Of a DNA stretch of 64,000 nucleotides, positions 49,401 through 58,889 are shown in pieces. Under the pieces are notes generated by a model. That model was not told where the DNA came from, did not search any database, and worked only from the letters and a program-made list of their open reading frames with translations. The DNA is taken from contig JAJVDF010000238.1 of the NCBI GenBank assembly GCA_022410635.1, positions 1,002,773 to 1,066,772 on the forward strand. Direction: 5' to 3'. Position 1 is the first letter of the stretch. Every line of letters starts with the position of its first letter. The position numbers were made by a program, and so were the translations under genes. The DNA is from Tretioscincus oriximinensis. Taxonomy: Eukaryota; Chordata; Lepidosauria; Squamata; Gymnophthalmidae.

Positions 49401-51314
49401 CCATCTGTTTGTACACAATATACATCCAGTGAAGATTTTTAAAACATGTTTTATAATGATAATTTCAAAGTGTTGCATTCTCATGCTTCAGGACACTTTG
49501 ACATATGACGCTATTTCTTAGTTTCAACTCCCTTTCATGCTCCATAATCATGGATGATGGGAATTGTCAGTCAAAAACTTCTGGGTTCAATGGTCTCATA
49601 TCTTAAATCACATTTAGGGACTTCATCATTACCCTATATATTACCAGAGAGCAGACTAATTCTGCTAACAGGGCATTGTAATTTTGAAACAGAAAGTTTT
49701 CTCAAAGTGCTTCTCCAGCAACAAGGCAGATGTCTGTAAAGAAACTTTAGCTTTAATGACCATTATTTTCTGTTGGCACTCAGGGATCTACTGTGGCCTA
49801 TGTTCTAAAGCAGGGGTGTCAAACTGTGGCCCTCCAGATGTCCCTGAACTACAACACCCAACATTTCAGTAGGTTCAGTAGNGTGAGCTCAGTACTAGGG
49901 GTGGAATGCTGACAGTAGTAGTTCAGGAACATCTGGAGGGCCACAGTTTGACACTCCTGCTTTAGAACATAGGCCACAGTAGATCCCTGAGTGCCAACAG
50001 AAAAGAATGGTAATTAAAACTAAAGTTTCTTTACCGACATCTGCCTNTTTGCTGAAGAAGCACTTTGAGGAGACTTTCTGGTTTCAAAATTACAGTGCCC
50101 TGCTAGCAGAATTAGAGTGGGAAAGGCAACGGGTGCTAAAGCAGGTCCTGTGCTTGCCTCTTGATGACCTGATTTATGTGGGAGGCAACTGGGCCTTTGT
50201 TTGTGTCTGCTGACTCTCCCTGCCCACTATCTNCTTTTTTTATTGTATTCTAGGATGACTTCTAATTAGTTGCAAGACCAACAATACAGAAAGCAGCCAA
50301 CACAGAGATAAGAAGCATCTCTTTTGTGGNGAAATCAGCATCATTGACAGATTTCTTATAGTGCGGGATGTTGCCTTGATATCTTGGTAATCCATTGAGC
50401 GTCCACAATACTATATTGGGAACAACATTCCCATCCCANTACAATCCTAGGTGAAAGAGTTAAGAGTTTTAACCAGCAGTTGAAGGCACATTAAAAAAAA
50501 TTACCTGAAGAAATGCAGGAGGGCGATTTTGGGCAACTGCTGCCTCAGTGTCTAAGAACTTCACGATGCGAAGATACCCAGGATATGAAGGGGCGCTAAC
50601 TTGTCCATCAGGAGTCACATAGAAGATCTGTACGCCATGAGGAATGAGGAGCAATTCATCAGCATCCACTCCTAAACTCTGAACAGGAGGTGGCTGTGTG
50701 ACTTTGGTGTAGAAATCTTCCCCAACGGATGAGAACTCCCCTGAATCCGTTCCATATGAAACTGTATAGTGCCCACCAGTCGCCTCAGGGGTATATGCGG
50801 GGGGTGCTTCACTGGGCATGGCCGACGGAGGACTCACTACAGGCAACTGACCTCGGTCTGCAGGCACACAACTTCCATCTGCTGTGCTTGGCTGTGAAGG
50901 TAACACTAGTGAGTTTGGGACAGGAGGCCTCTCCGGTTTTTCTTTGGCTGGTATTGATGGATATAACCTGGGATTTTCCACAGGAGAATTTGTGGCCATA
51001 TGATTAGGTTGCATATTTTCACTTAAAATATTTAGGCGAGCGTTAACGTTCTCTAATGTCTCTTTCATTTTTTGTTTCATCTGCCTGGCAGATTCCCATC
51101 GTGGCCCAGTGCACCCAGGTCCATCAGATGGGATGCTGATTCCCCTCTGCAAGTGCTCAAGTCCTCGCTGGTAATACCTTCTTGCTTCTTGCTTCTGCCC
51201 AGTCTCATCAGTATTCAGGGCTTTATTAACAAACACAAATGCTTTCTTGTATTCCTCTTCAATTGCCTTCACATTCGCATCAGCCTGCATAGTTAACTCT
51301 TGTTTTTGCTCCAT
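37297..51314 (-). CDS. SPART: SPART (spartin), coding region in seven identified exons
   Basis: Spartin is a MIT-domain plus senescence-domain protein of endosomes, lipid droplets, mitochondria and the midbody; loss in humans causes Troyer syndrome. Exons on the minus strand, in order: 50505-51314, 48963-49160, 45166-45289, 43802-43996, 42551-42709, 42367-42457 and 37297-37489. Every junction is GT/AG and all phases join, giving 1,770 nt (589 aa). From the joined product: MIT domain at about residues 16-95, a PPAY motif at 171-174 (in human spartin a PPxY recruits HECT ubiquitin ligases), the conserved central block up to residue 336, and the senescence domain from about residue 367 to the end. 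Human spartin is 666 aa. The shortfall is a lysine-rich segment after residue 336 (human exon 4), which I could not find, and a shorter C-terminal tail. Identity rests on strong similarity to human spartin as I remember it. Confidence 0.96.
38770..38945 (-). repeat. CR1-type LINE 3' end
   Basis: CTTAGAACATAAGAGGAGCC, CCCATCTAGTCCAGCATTGT, CTCGACTCCCTGCAAATGGT. Confidence 0.85.
39735..39997 (+). mobile_element. Penelope-type tail, longer copy, with hammerhead-like core
   Basis: Upstream TTGTTGCCCCAGGGACTTTT and CCTGACCCTGACATTAGTCC, then GCATCTGAAGAAGTAGACAT and GTCTACGAAAGCTTTTGCC at 39905-39942. The upstream part is the reverse complement of 29618-29815. Confidence 0.65.
40140..42360. other. 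SPART last coding intron, unassigned stretch
   Basis: 40,580-41,400 is of mixed composition with several short open frames and a GATTGGCTGC (CCAAT-type) box at 41037, but no splice-bounded exon or terminal repeat was recognised. A fragmented transposon or solo LTR is possible but unsupported. Confidence 0.35.
42367..42457 (-). CDS. SPART: SPART exon (senescence domain)
   Basis: 91 bp. The acceptor is CGTCTTTCAG|GATTTTC and the donor is AAACACAA|GTAAGC. The reading is FSTIWQGLESAAKCIAKNVS followed by KETVQTVKHK, matching human FSTVWQGLECAAKCIVNNVS. A longer open frame covers the same bases in another frame and is a shadow. Confidence 0.96.
42551..42709 (-). CDS. SPART: SPART exon (senescence domain)
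   Basis: 159 bp. The acceptor is TTTCTATGTAG|TTGAAGG and the donor is GTTCAAG|GTAGTATG. Joined to the preceding G it reads VEGVCSIASCVGRELAPQVK, then HGSKLVPESLKKSKDGKS and LDGALVVAASGVQG. It aligns without gaps to the human segment beginning VDGVCTVANCVGKELAPHVK. Confidence 0.96.
43205..43420 (-). repeat. old SINE, same type as 12365-12570
   Basis: AGTAGCCCAAGGTCACTGAG and CTACCAGATAAGAGTCTAAC shared with the 12.4 kb copy. Confidence 0.65.
43525..43720 (+). repeat. tRNA-like SINE fragment
   Basis: CTAGAGTGCTGGACTAAGGC, GGTTGCTGGGTGATCTTGGG and GAAAGATGGGATAGGAATGA follow the head-body-tail order of the type 2 SINE, but diverged. Confidence 0.55.
43802..43996 (-). CDS. SPART: SPART exon (senescence domain)
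   Basis: 195 bp. The acceptor is TTCTAAAAG|GGGCATCC and the donor is TTCTTAG|GTAAGT. It encodes GASWVSWGLVKGAEFTGKAI, then KLREHLQPEEKPVEVNP and AKQATGGAVKVSQFL, nearly identical to human spartin. The Gly-Ala-rich amphipathic repeats are typical of the senescence domain, which contacts lipid droplets and membranes. Confidence 0.97.
45166..45289 (-). CDS. SPART: SPART exon encoding the start of the senescence domain (human exon 5 equivalent)
   Basis: 124 bp. The acceptor is CAACTTTAG|CATGAAG and the donor is CTATCAG|GTACTT, entering in phase 0 and leaving one base of a Gly codon. It encodes an acidic run (PEEEEK), then IPEWSEKVAHGILS, which matches human ELPEWSEKVAHNILS. The first residues (HEEASSDTVNLGE) align with human DTSSEEVNLS, so the exon begins where the lysine-rich segment ends in human. 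Confidence 0.94.
45640..46172 (+). repeat. LINE 3' end (L1-like) with ORF2 C-terminal remnant
   Basis: 92-codon open frame at 45651-45929 (AAHAAITHGWKDMTKLTISN, MWMKNWAKLILYIQ-like), then a G-rich then T-rich 3' UTR and an AAAACCCAATTAAAAAATAA end. The C-terminal pattern, G-rich 3' UTR and A-rich end suggest an L1-type element; the clade is inferred. It lies in the SPART intron between exon 3 and the HEEASS exon. Confidence 0.6.
46455..46765 (+). repeat. tRNA-headed SINE with TTC tail (type 1)
   Basis: TCAGTTGCTTAGGAAACCAT, GGGGTTTCGAAGCCCTGTGT, CCAACCCAGCTATTCGAAAG, then GGGTATAAGAACTCACTTCT and TTC repeats. Confidence 0.88.
46870..48200. other. SPART intron, no recognisable exon 4
   Basis: Human spartin has a lysine-rich exon here. 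I found no minus-strand, phase-0 stretch with NW..EEENE or GKRGKR-like residues between good splice sites. A donor-like GAAAAG|GTAAGA near 47180 is preceded by in-frame stops. Confidence 0.4.
48207..48419 (-). pseudogene. degenerate tandem duplicate of SPART exon 3 (possible alternative exon)
   Basis: An open frame 544 bp downstream of exon 3 on the same strand clearly resembles it: exon 3 has MMSQVPGSYVGVVLSSE and ELFEDLLKQMCDLRVQ, while this copy has DMVPQVPGSSEGIGLPSE and ELFAHLLKQRSDLRAK. The shared Cys near the start and LLKQ.SDLR near the end keep register after a five-residue insertion. The donor is intact (GCCAAG|GTAAAT). No AG lies at the homologous acceptor position. However, TACCACAG|GTCCCA at 48311 follows a T-rich tract and would give an in-phase 105-bp exon (48207-48311, 35 codons). 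Whether it is ever spliced cannot be told from sequence. Confidence 0.7.
48963..49160 (-). CDS. SPART: SPART exon 3
   Basis: 198 bp, 66 codons, phase 0 at both ends. The acceptor is TCTTACAG|GTTTGTGAC and the donor is GTGCAG|GTAAAG. It encodes VCDWLYPL... through GVVLSSELP and ELFEDLLKQMCDLRVQ, collinear with the human exon of the same length. A CR1-derived repeat fragment sits about 20 bp upstream of the acceptor. Confidence 0.96.
49655..50112. repeat. near-perfect inverted repeat (foldback) in SPART intron 2
   Basis: Left arm about 49655-49865, right arm about 49917-50112, with roughly 50 bp between. Arms match over AATTCTGCTAACAGGGCATT, AAAGTGCTTCTCCAGCAAC, GGCAGATGTCTGTAAAG, TGGCACTCAGGGATCTACTG and TGGCCTATGTTCTAAAGCAG with only scattered differences. 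Its centre has hAT-like termini, CAGGGGTGTCAAACTGTGGC and its inverse. Confidence 0.88.
50505..51314 (-). CDS. SPART: SPART first coding exon (MIT domain, PPAY motif)
   Basis: 810 bp, exactly 270 codons, ending CAG|GTAA. I chose the ATG at 51312-51314, which begins MEQKQE like human MEQ; the open frame runs 16 codons further upstream but through the likely splice acceptor (TTTCAG and TTTGCAG just before the ATG). The MIT helices carry the conserved AYKKAF-like and RYYQRGL blocks. A proline-rich linker and PPAY follow, then the highly conserved stretch around GHYTVSYGTDSGEFSSVGE. This is the longest genuine open frame in the window. Confidence 0.97.
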
Positions 51315-52584
51315 TACTGCAAACTGAAATACAATCTGAGTAAACGGAGACAGAGAAGACAAAGGTCCTTTGGTCAGAAAGTATCTAATAAATGACTGTC
51401 AAACATTAAACATAAAATACACAGTGTCACGATGTTTAGGTTAAAGAAGCTTTAACTTTATTTTCTTATCAAATCTATACAGCCATCCAATAACTGGGGT
51501 TATCTAGATGGTTTACAAGACATTTAATTAAAATAAAGGGGCAGAAAGTGGCAGAAAGTTCCATATTCTATCCCCAGCATTTTCACAGGGCCTGATTCAC
51601 GCTAGGCCTTATCATATTATGGTCTGCACTAGCCCAACATGGCATCAGTAAATGGCACACACTCCTCAGTAAATACAACCTGCACCGAAGTAGGCAGACT
51701 AGTTATGTATAATACTTCCAAGGTTGGGACTGTAGGAAAACAGGATATAAATATAGTAAACAGTGAGCCCTTCCTTCTGTCTTTCCTTTGTGATCAAATC
51801 TGCATGACAAAGCAATTGATTATATTATGTAAGATTTGGAAGACAAATAGCAGTAAGACACATGGGCCCAGTCATTCATTTACTTTTAAACCTTCAGGCC
51901 TGAAAAATGAGCTTAACCAGGAAAAAAAGTCTGAATAGTATTTATGCTAGAGTCTTGAAGGATTTTACTCTTAAAAAAATACACTGGTTGGAATCTATCT
52001 TAAGGCAAACTGTGCTTTACTTGTACCTGCACAGCTCAGTTGTAAATCACAGAATGGAACCACGCTAAACCATAGCTTTCCCTCACTTTCTATATGTGAG
52101 AGGAAGTCAGGGAGAAGTGAGGCCAATTCAGAATGCGCAACTATTAAAACACTAACTTCTCTAACTGGTAATGAAAAACTGAATTTAGTGGAGTGCCAGG
52201 AAACAGGAGGAAGAAAATAGTCAAGTTTAACTAAAGACCCAGCTGAAAATGATAAGCAGCAATCCTAACCTCACTCTCTGGAGTAAGGACCATCAGGGAT
52301 TTACTTGTGAGTAGACCAGTGTTAAATGGGCAAAATCATAGCTAGTTATGAGCAGTAAGAGAACAAACTTCACACATACCATGTTACTTAAAATGAAATA
52401 AAATACAATTGGATAAGAGTACATGTATAAATACTTAAAATTAAAAATAGGTCTTGTGAAGTTTAAATTAAAAAAAAAATAGTTTGAGACACTCTGATTC
52501 AAAAAAGTCCACAGAGAGCAAAACTTAAACTAGTCTGCAGGAAACTATTCGTTCACCTAATTCCATCTACTCTGAGCTACAGGA

Positions 52585-52885
52585 ACGGATAGTTCAGTTG
52601 CTAAGGAATCCGTCTCTCAGCTGAAAGGTGGGGTTTCGAAGCCCTGTGTGGGACGTGGGGAGGGGCGAGCACCTTCCACTTGCCTGTAGCTCTAGCCAAC
52701 CCAGCTATTCGAAAGCATGAATTGCAAGAATTTGCAACTGACTGCAAGCAGATACATGGGAACTACTACAGCCCGGTACGGAAGATAGAATGTCAACCTT
52801 TCAGGCAAAAATACCTTCCAAAGGGATTCAAAGTGGCTTACAAGGGTGAGAAAAGCGGGGTCTAAGAACCCAGTTGTTCTTCTAC
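52585..52885 (+). repeat. tRNA-headed SINE with TTC tail (type 1)
   Basis: TTCAGTTGCTAAGGAATCCG, GGGGTTTCGAAGCCCTGTGT, CCAACCCAGCTATTCGAAAG. Located in SPART intron 1. Confidence 0.88.
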
Positions 52886-53538
52886 TCCATCTATTCCTCC
52901 CCTGACACGGGCCAAGGGGGCAATTTTTGCCAAATGCAACTTCACATGAAGGTCTGACTCTGGGCACAGCCAACTCCCACGTCCAGAGTTCAAATCCTGC
53001 CACCAGGGCACTGGGTGGCAATGACTCTCCACACACTGCTGGATGTGAAGGTACAGCACTGCCTATCCCTGGCCTTAATCCTAAAACCTCAGTTCACCAG
53101 GGCTCAAACCCTGCCTGCATTTACACTCCAGTTCTAATCCAGCTCCAATTTCAGATGGACAGAAATCAGCAAACGTGTCAATCTCCTCTTAAAGGCGGGT
53201 TTTAATATGAATAAGAGCAAGGATACATTTATTTATAACTCGCCTTTCACCAAATATCAGTGGACGTAGCTTTTCTGCCGCTTTTCCCAGTTAGCCAAAC
53301 GTCCAAAGAAATCCACTTGTCGCTTGGCTGATGTGTTTTCTCTTTGCGAAAGTGGACCGAAGCCTGATTAAAGCCAAGGCGCGCGTGCACCCAAACCAGG
53401 CCTGTGAACATCACCATGCAGGGGTTTGTTTCATTCAGCAGAGTTTAATTCAACCTGAGAGACAGGCGGGGGAGGGGAGGGGAGGGAAGAGATGCAGCCG
53501 GGTTAGGACTGAATGGGCTCCCCAGTCAGGGCTCGAGA

Positions 53539-53577
53539 CCCCCCTCCCCCTCCCCCTCCCCCTCCCCCTCCCCCCCC
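53539..53577 (-). repeat. (CCCCCT)n tract, G-quadruplex-prone on the SPART coding strand
   Basis: At least five runs of five or more C separated by single T on the plus strand put G5 runs on the minus (sense) strand. The tract lies about 230 bp inside SPART intron 1, just after the first exon's donor, so the nascent transcript would carry the G-runs. Confidence 0.85.
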
Positions 53578-53910
53578 TGGACCTGCACAACCAACCAGCC
53601 ATTCTGAAGTTCTGGGGAATCCGGGGAAGTTTCCCGACTCCTCCGGCCCCTGCCTTCCCTTCTACTCACAGGCAAGCAGCGGCAGCCACCTCCGCCCGGG
53701 TGAGAAAGAAGCCCCGGCCGGGACTCCCGCGCGCGGACCGGCTGAGCGATTTCGGCGACAGCTTAACGATGAGGCTTCTGCTGCCCCCACCCACTCACTC
53801 ACGCGGCGTCATGTGATCTTTTGCCGCGTCAGCTGCTTGTTTAGCTCTTGCTTCCTCTAAGAATGCTTCCAGCTTCCCGGCTGCAGCCGCTCCGGTTGCC
53901 GCCAGGGGGA

Positions 53911-53925
53911 GCGCGCGCGCGCGCG
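53911..53925. repeat. (GC)n alternating tract at the SPART promoter
   Basis: Fifteen bases of strict GC alternation follow directly after a CTCF-like CCGCCAGGGGGAGC (53899-53912). Alternating purine-pyrimidine DNA of this kind can adopt the Z form. Confidence 0.8.
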
Positions 53926-54262
53926 AGACACGAAGTCACGAAGGTGGCTGGGGCGGGGGACGGACGCTTCTCCACTCAGTCTCTCTTGACCTGTCGTTCA
54001 TTTTGCTCTTTGGTATTGTAGTGCAGCAGGCAGGTGGAACAAGTAATGATCGGTTTAGATGGGGGGGATTGGAAGACTCGACTTCTTCTGCACTATAGAG
54101 GGTCCTCCAGTCAACTTCTTGTAAGTAGCAAGAATGTTTCCTGCATGTGCAGATTGGCTAAAGAGGCTTCCTTCCAGGGCTGGCTGCAGTGCAGGCTAGG
54201 AACTATAATCCACAGAGCAGGGTCCCAAGTAGGCTGGGCTGAAGAGGCTGCCCACTGCTCAG

Positions 54263-54277
54263 ACTACACTTCCCAGC
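54263..54277 (+). promoter_or_regulatory. ZNF143/STAF-like motif fragment upstream of SPART
   Basis: ACTACACTTCCCAGC is the 5' part of the ZNF143 SBS2 motif. The same phrase occurs complete at 10446-10464 inside a repeat-like block, and such phrases are also common in hAT-derived repeats, so it may be repeat sequence. Confidence 0.3.
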
Positions 54278-54359
54278 GGGCCCCACCACCAGCACAACTC
54301 CTCTGGTTTCACTTTTTTCACATTTAGGCTGCTGTTGCTGCTGCTGCTGCTTCCAGCTT

Positions 54360-56060
54360 TCTGAAGCTGCTGGGCATTCAATTTTTTATAATAAGCACTT
54401 CACATCATGACAAAAACAGTGTAGAAAAGCAGGCAGAAACACAACTTAAAACCATAAAACAGGAATTCTGCCAGGAAGTACTGAGACAGGAAGCTGGCAG
54501 TTCATTTTTGTTTACATCTGGCGCCCTGTCTGTATCTCAGAATAGGAACCTCCCATCTACATGCTGTAGTCTACACTGTCATGTGGATGGCTGGTGTTTA
54601 CTTGCTGGTCAGCTAAAAGCATATGGAAGATTGAAACCATGTCTGAGGTAAAGGAAATTATTCATTCTCTTTACCCTCTAGGGAGCTGCTGTCTATGGGA
54701 ACATGGTGCTGGAACACATTCCTGGATTTTATATGGCAATTGTACAATAACTTCAATTTGAGGGTATAAATCTTTATAGGCATGTATGCTACCACATGTA
54801 ATATTTGTAAAACCTGATTGCATTATAGATGTTTCTTGAACTACATGATGGATATATTAGGATATATATGGTAATTCTTTAATGGTGTCCAGATGGGATA
54901 GTTGGACTTTCTGAGATAAGAGTGGGAAGGTAGTTAAATGGGTAAAGCTAGCGTGTAGTCTGTCCTGATCCCGGCTGTGGTTAAGAAAGGTCATCTGCCC
55001 ATCAGGAATGGAAGCATGAGAAGGTGATAGCAGGATAGTATAAAAGAGAGATGCCTGCCTAACAGGTCCAGCTGCCTTGATGGACAGAAATGTGGTCCAG
55101 CTGCCATGTTGAGTGTGTTCAGGAAAGAATTAATATTTCTTTCCTCTGGTGCTGCTTGAATTTCCTGTGTGATCTTTGTTGGGTTGCCCAGTTCTTCAGA
55201 ACCACTGGCCAGCCAAAGGGCACTTGCAGAGAAACAGGGTACTCTCTAGGTATCACCATGTCAGCTCACCACAATGCCATGTTGCACCACCTGGCATGGA
55301 AGGGGTGAGGAGGAGTCTGAACCCAGCATCCTTGGGGTCTCCTAAGTGGTCCAATGTCTTATTTTATGGAACTTTGGAACAGTAAGTTCAGAGTCCTTCT
55401 TGCTCCATCCTTGCTTGATACTCAAAGGCATTTATAACGGCTATCCCCTAGAATAACATTTTCCTAGTGTGTCTGGAAAATGGTGGCCTCCAGCTGCTAC
55501 TACTGCCTAGGTAAATCACTCTGAGTAAGAATAATGTGTATTGTACATATATCTTGAACAAAGGTACCACATTTCTGTCCATCTCTGAGAGCCAAGTCTT
55601 TGTTGCTGGAGCTCAGCATCATACAATGCCATTTTCAGGTGCTTCTCCACACACCGGTAATTTTTTGTGGTGAAGGAAACATCCTGGTTCTGCTTCCTCA
55701 TGAAGAAAAGGCAGCAATGAATCCTCACATATACGAGGCAGGTAAATTGCAATTGGCAGTAATCCAAAAACAACAAATTAAAGCATTCAATAAACCTGTG
55801 TATTGAGTACAGTAAGGAGACTAGAAAGATTATGGGGCAATAAAGTTGCAAGTGACATTGATAGGGAGAGTAAAATATGTTCATCTTTGGCCAGAGGAAA
55901 TACATTATCAAATGCATCACAGCACTGCTAATTCACAATATATTCTGAATATAAAAAACGATGAGTGCCATGGTTTCCTCAAAATCAATTTATATAAAAT
56001 ATTTAATTTCAGAGAAAGTCTTGCTAGTCTTATCAGAAAATCCAAAAATGAAAATGGTAC
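54360..56060. other. SPART upstream flank, unassigned
   Basis: No splice-bounded exon was recognised. A divergent SPART-AS-type RNA is known in human at this position, but nothing here proves one. Confidence 0.35.
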
Positions 56061-56063
56061 ATG

Positions 56064-56180
56064 GCATGAGCTTTCGTAGAGACGTCTACTTCTTCAGATG
56101 CTAAGGGACCAAGCAGCTACGAAAGCTCATGCCATGTACCATTCTCTTGTTAAGTCTCCAAGTCCTACAAGCCCCCGTGC
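56064..56180 (-). mobile_element. Penelope-type tail with hammerhead-like core
   Basis: The minus strand reads GCATCTGAAGAAGTAGACGT then CTCTACGAAAGCTCATGCC (56064-56101). A second half-copy, CTACGAAAGCTCATGCC, follows on the plus strand at about 56117. Confidence 0.65.
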
Positions 56181-56199
56181 TGGTTAAAATATTTATTTA

Positions 56200-58670
56200 G
56201 AGCTTCCTGTTAAAATATAACTTTAAAATGGTTTACTTAACACCAGCTAAAACAAAGTTTTATAAACACATGATTGAGCAAAAAGCATATGCTTGACTAG
56301 TCCTATCAAGGAAGTTATTTATGGTAAGTAAAGCAACGTTCAGAAAGTGGGTACTTTATTCTGATAAAAAGCAAAGTTAAGACAGCCAAAATAAAGCAGA
56401 CAATAAGATGTGAAAAAAGAAAATTTGAAGAATGCATTGCCAAAACAATCAAGCCAAATAATTCAAAATTCTTTAAGTATATTAGAAATGGGAGATTGTC
56501 CAAGGACCTTTATGCTTTGGCAGTGCACTAAAATAATCAAATTTAGTAAAATAGCAAGGAAATGCAACAGTTCAAGCACAACTGAAGCCATGTATTTTTA
56601 GAGTTTAGTCACTAGGTGGTAGTCTTTTCATTGCCTCTACAGAAGACTAAAAGCTATTCCAAATTTATTGGCACTGTCAGAAAGCACTACAGTACAAACC
56701 ACAATTCTCACTTATCATTTAGAAATGGTTACTAATCAGAACTTTGTTTCCCAGAGAGATGCTCTTCCAACATGTACTTTTAATCCATCTTCAGTTCCTG
56801 CAGAGTTAGATTAAACCAGGAAAAGACTGTTCAGTACAGTTCTTCAGGAGTGAAGATAGATTAAAAGTATGTGTTAGATCACCACCAGAAGGTCACATAA
56901 TGTCATGGAAAACAGCTGAGACCACCACACNCTCATTTTGTTCAGTTTGCTGTATTTGGCAGTAACAAGTTATACTGCTGTACACTGCAAATGCAAAATA
57001 ATTGTGCATAACACATCAATTGTACTCCAGAAAATTAGCATAGAGGGACCAAATTATTATATGTAAGAAAACATTTTTCTCTGTTTCACACAAAATTAGA
57101 ACTCTTAAGTTTATTTCAACCTTCCTTAATGGAGCTATAAAGAAAAAATGAGGGTTTTCACATGCATCATGTTGAATGTTTCAGTGTGACAGTGGTGCGC
57201 TGATGTTAGGAGGAATAACAGCTAAAGGGGGAAGTGCCTAATGGCAGGGCAGTGAGAATTTCAGAAGTGGGATAAGGATAAATTTAATGTCCCTCCCAGG
57301 ATNTGAGAGATCACATTTCTTTCTGCACTAGGCTTTATTTTGGGAGATGGAGGCATGCTAACCGCATTCTAGCGTAGGCTATGGCAGGCCCAGAATCTTT
57401 TGAACCAAAGACACATAAATGGAAATATATTCTTAGGGAAGGGGAAATAAATATTAGGGTAAGGAAAACCCAAGCAATAACCTTTATTTGCAGAAACAGT
57501 TAAACAAGGGAACTGGTAGAATGTAAGCAACTTGAATAGCAAGCAACAAAGCATAATGTTAATATTAGTGGCAGGCTTGATGATTCACTTGGCATCATGG
57601 CTCTGGTGTGTTAATGAGTATTTCTTTACACTAGCACATACTGGAATAGTGAGGTCCATGTTTCACCAAGGTTATAGATAGATAGAGAGTAGGCTCCTGT
57701 ACCTTTAATAATTGCTCAGAAGAAAGAATTTCAGCAGGTGTTATTGAATCATACAAACACCATCTGCTGAACTGCTATATATATATATATATATATCTGT
57801 GCAGCTATTAAAGTTGCAGGAGGTCCCCCTTACCTTTCTCTGCTTATGCGTTCAGACTTGTCTAGGAGTAATCTTAAATCTCAAAAGCCTGGTGCAAATC
57901 TACAATATATGCATTCATTTCGATCCACAGACTAAGACCTTCCTTCCTTTCTTATCACAGCTAAAAATTTAGATCAAATGCCTGTTTTTCAATTAATTAA
58001 AACATTAGTTTTGTATTCATTGGGGAAAGTATTTCTTAAAAACCACACAAATGCATGTGAAAATATATTTATATAATTAATATATATTAAATATATATTT
58101 GCATAATTTTTAAATATACAACATTATGATATCATTTAATAAAATAGAATCTGTTAAATCTTTTAACAAAAATATTTTCAGTATCAAATCATGACATAAG
58201 CATGAGATACTTAAATACTGTGACTATAACAAGGCAACCAATGTAATTAAAAGAAGCTTCAAATGTGTTTCTGAAGAGCAGACTCTTTAGTGTCAGAGTT
58301 TCCAAAATTTGATTTAAAAAGAAAAAAAAGATAATCTGAAATTATTGCCTCTCAATATCAGATAAATAGCCATCAGTTTACATAAATACAATAGAGGCGG
58401 GTTACAGGATAAGATTCCCATATAAAATCCAGAGTACAGCATTCCACTTTCATGAGTGTGAAAAGGTTATTTTTCCCACAGGTATTAGAAGCTGCATCTG
58501 GTGAAAAGTCCTCTCCTCTATCACCATTAAAATTTAAAAATTGTCTCCCAGATTTAATGTAGGAACCCTATAACAATGGTTCTCCACCATTTACTGTGAA
58601 TGAGCTAAAGGATACTCAACAGTATCTGTAAAGACGCAGACCAGATGACAAGATAGGAGGACAGTGTCCC
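56200..58670. other. intergenic upstream of SPART, unassigned; (TA)n at 57774-57797
   Basis: AT-rich DNA with a TA dinucleotide run and no recognisable gene. CCNA1 exons, expected on this side, were not seen. Confidence 0.4.
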
Positions 58671-58677
58671 TACATTA

Positions 58678-58876
58678 GGCTGACCAGATGACCCCTTTTG
58701 GGGCGGGGGGTTTGAAANCCCAGTTTTGGGGTGCCTCCCAGTTTTTTCTGAGGAATTTTTTTCCCCAAAAAAAAAATTTTCAAAAAGTTTTTGGGGTTTT
58801 TTTTTCTCAGAAAAAACTGGGAGGCACCCCAAAAACGAGTTTTTAAAAAACCCCAAAAGGGATCATCTGGTCAGTC
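58678..58876. mobile_element. palindromic MITE flanked by TA, second copy
   Basis: 199 bp from GGCTGACCAGATGACCCCTT to GGGATCATCTGGTCAGTC, with TA at 58676-58677 and 58877-58878. Same family as 35801-35990, and most of its length is self-complementary. Confidence 0.87.
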
Positions 58877-58889
58877 TACCTACATGTTT

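Larger units (their letters stand above)
53480..53990. promoter_or_regulatory. SPART: CpG-rich promoter island of SPART with non-coding first exon
   Basis: This is GC- and CpG-rich against an AT-rich background, at the expected distance upstream of the first coding exon. A strong minus-strand donor, CGCCGC|GTGAGTGAGT, has its exon edge at 53803, so a 5' UTR exon likely runs from about 53803 up to about 53900; the transcription start was not determined. The would-be exon holds ATCACATGAC (53809-53818), an M-box/E-box-type site. Open frames crossing the island on the plus strand are composition artefacts. In human, a divergent antisense RNA starts near this promoter; I cannot confirm one here. 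Confidence 0.75.

Noticed and set aside
53331..53860. Open frames of 161 and 115 codons on the plus strand across the SPART island
   Set aside because: GC composition and the CCCCCT repeat explain them (poly-Pro), and they run antisense to the SPART first exon without conserved motifs.
54034..54327. 97-codon plus-strand frame next to the SPART promoter
   Set aside because: No similarity recognised; it contains a repeat-like ACTACACTTCCCAGC phrase. A non-coding divergent transcript remains possible.
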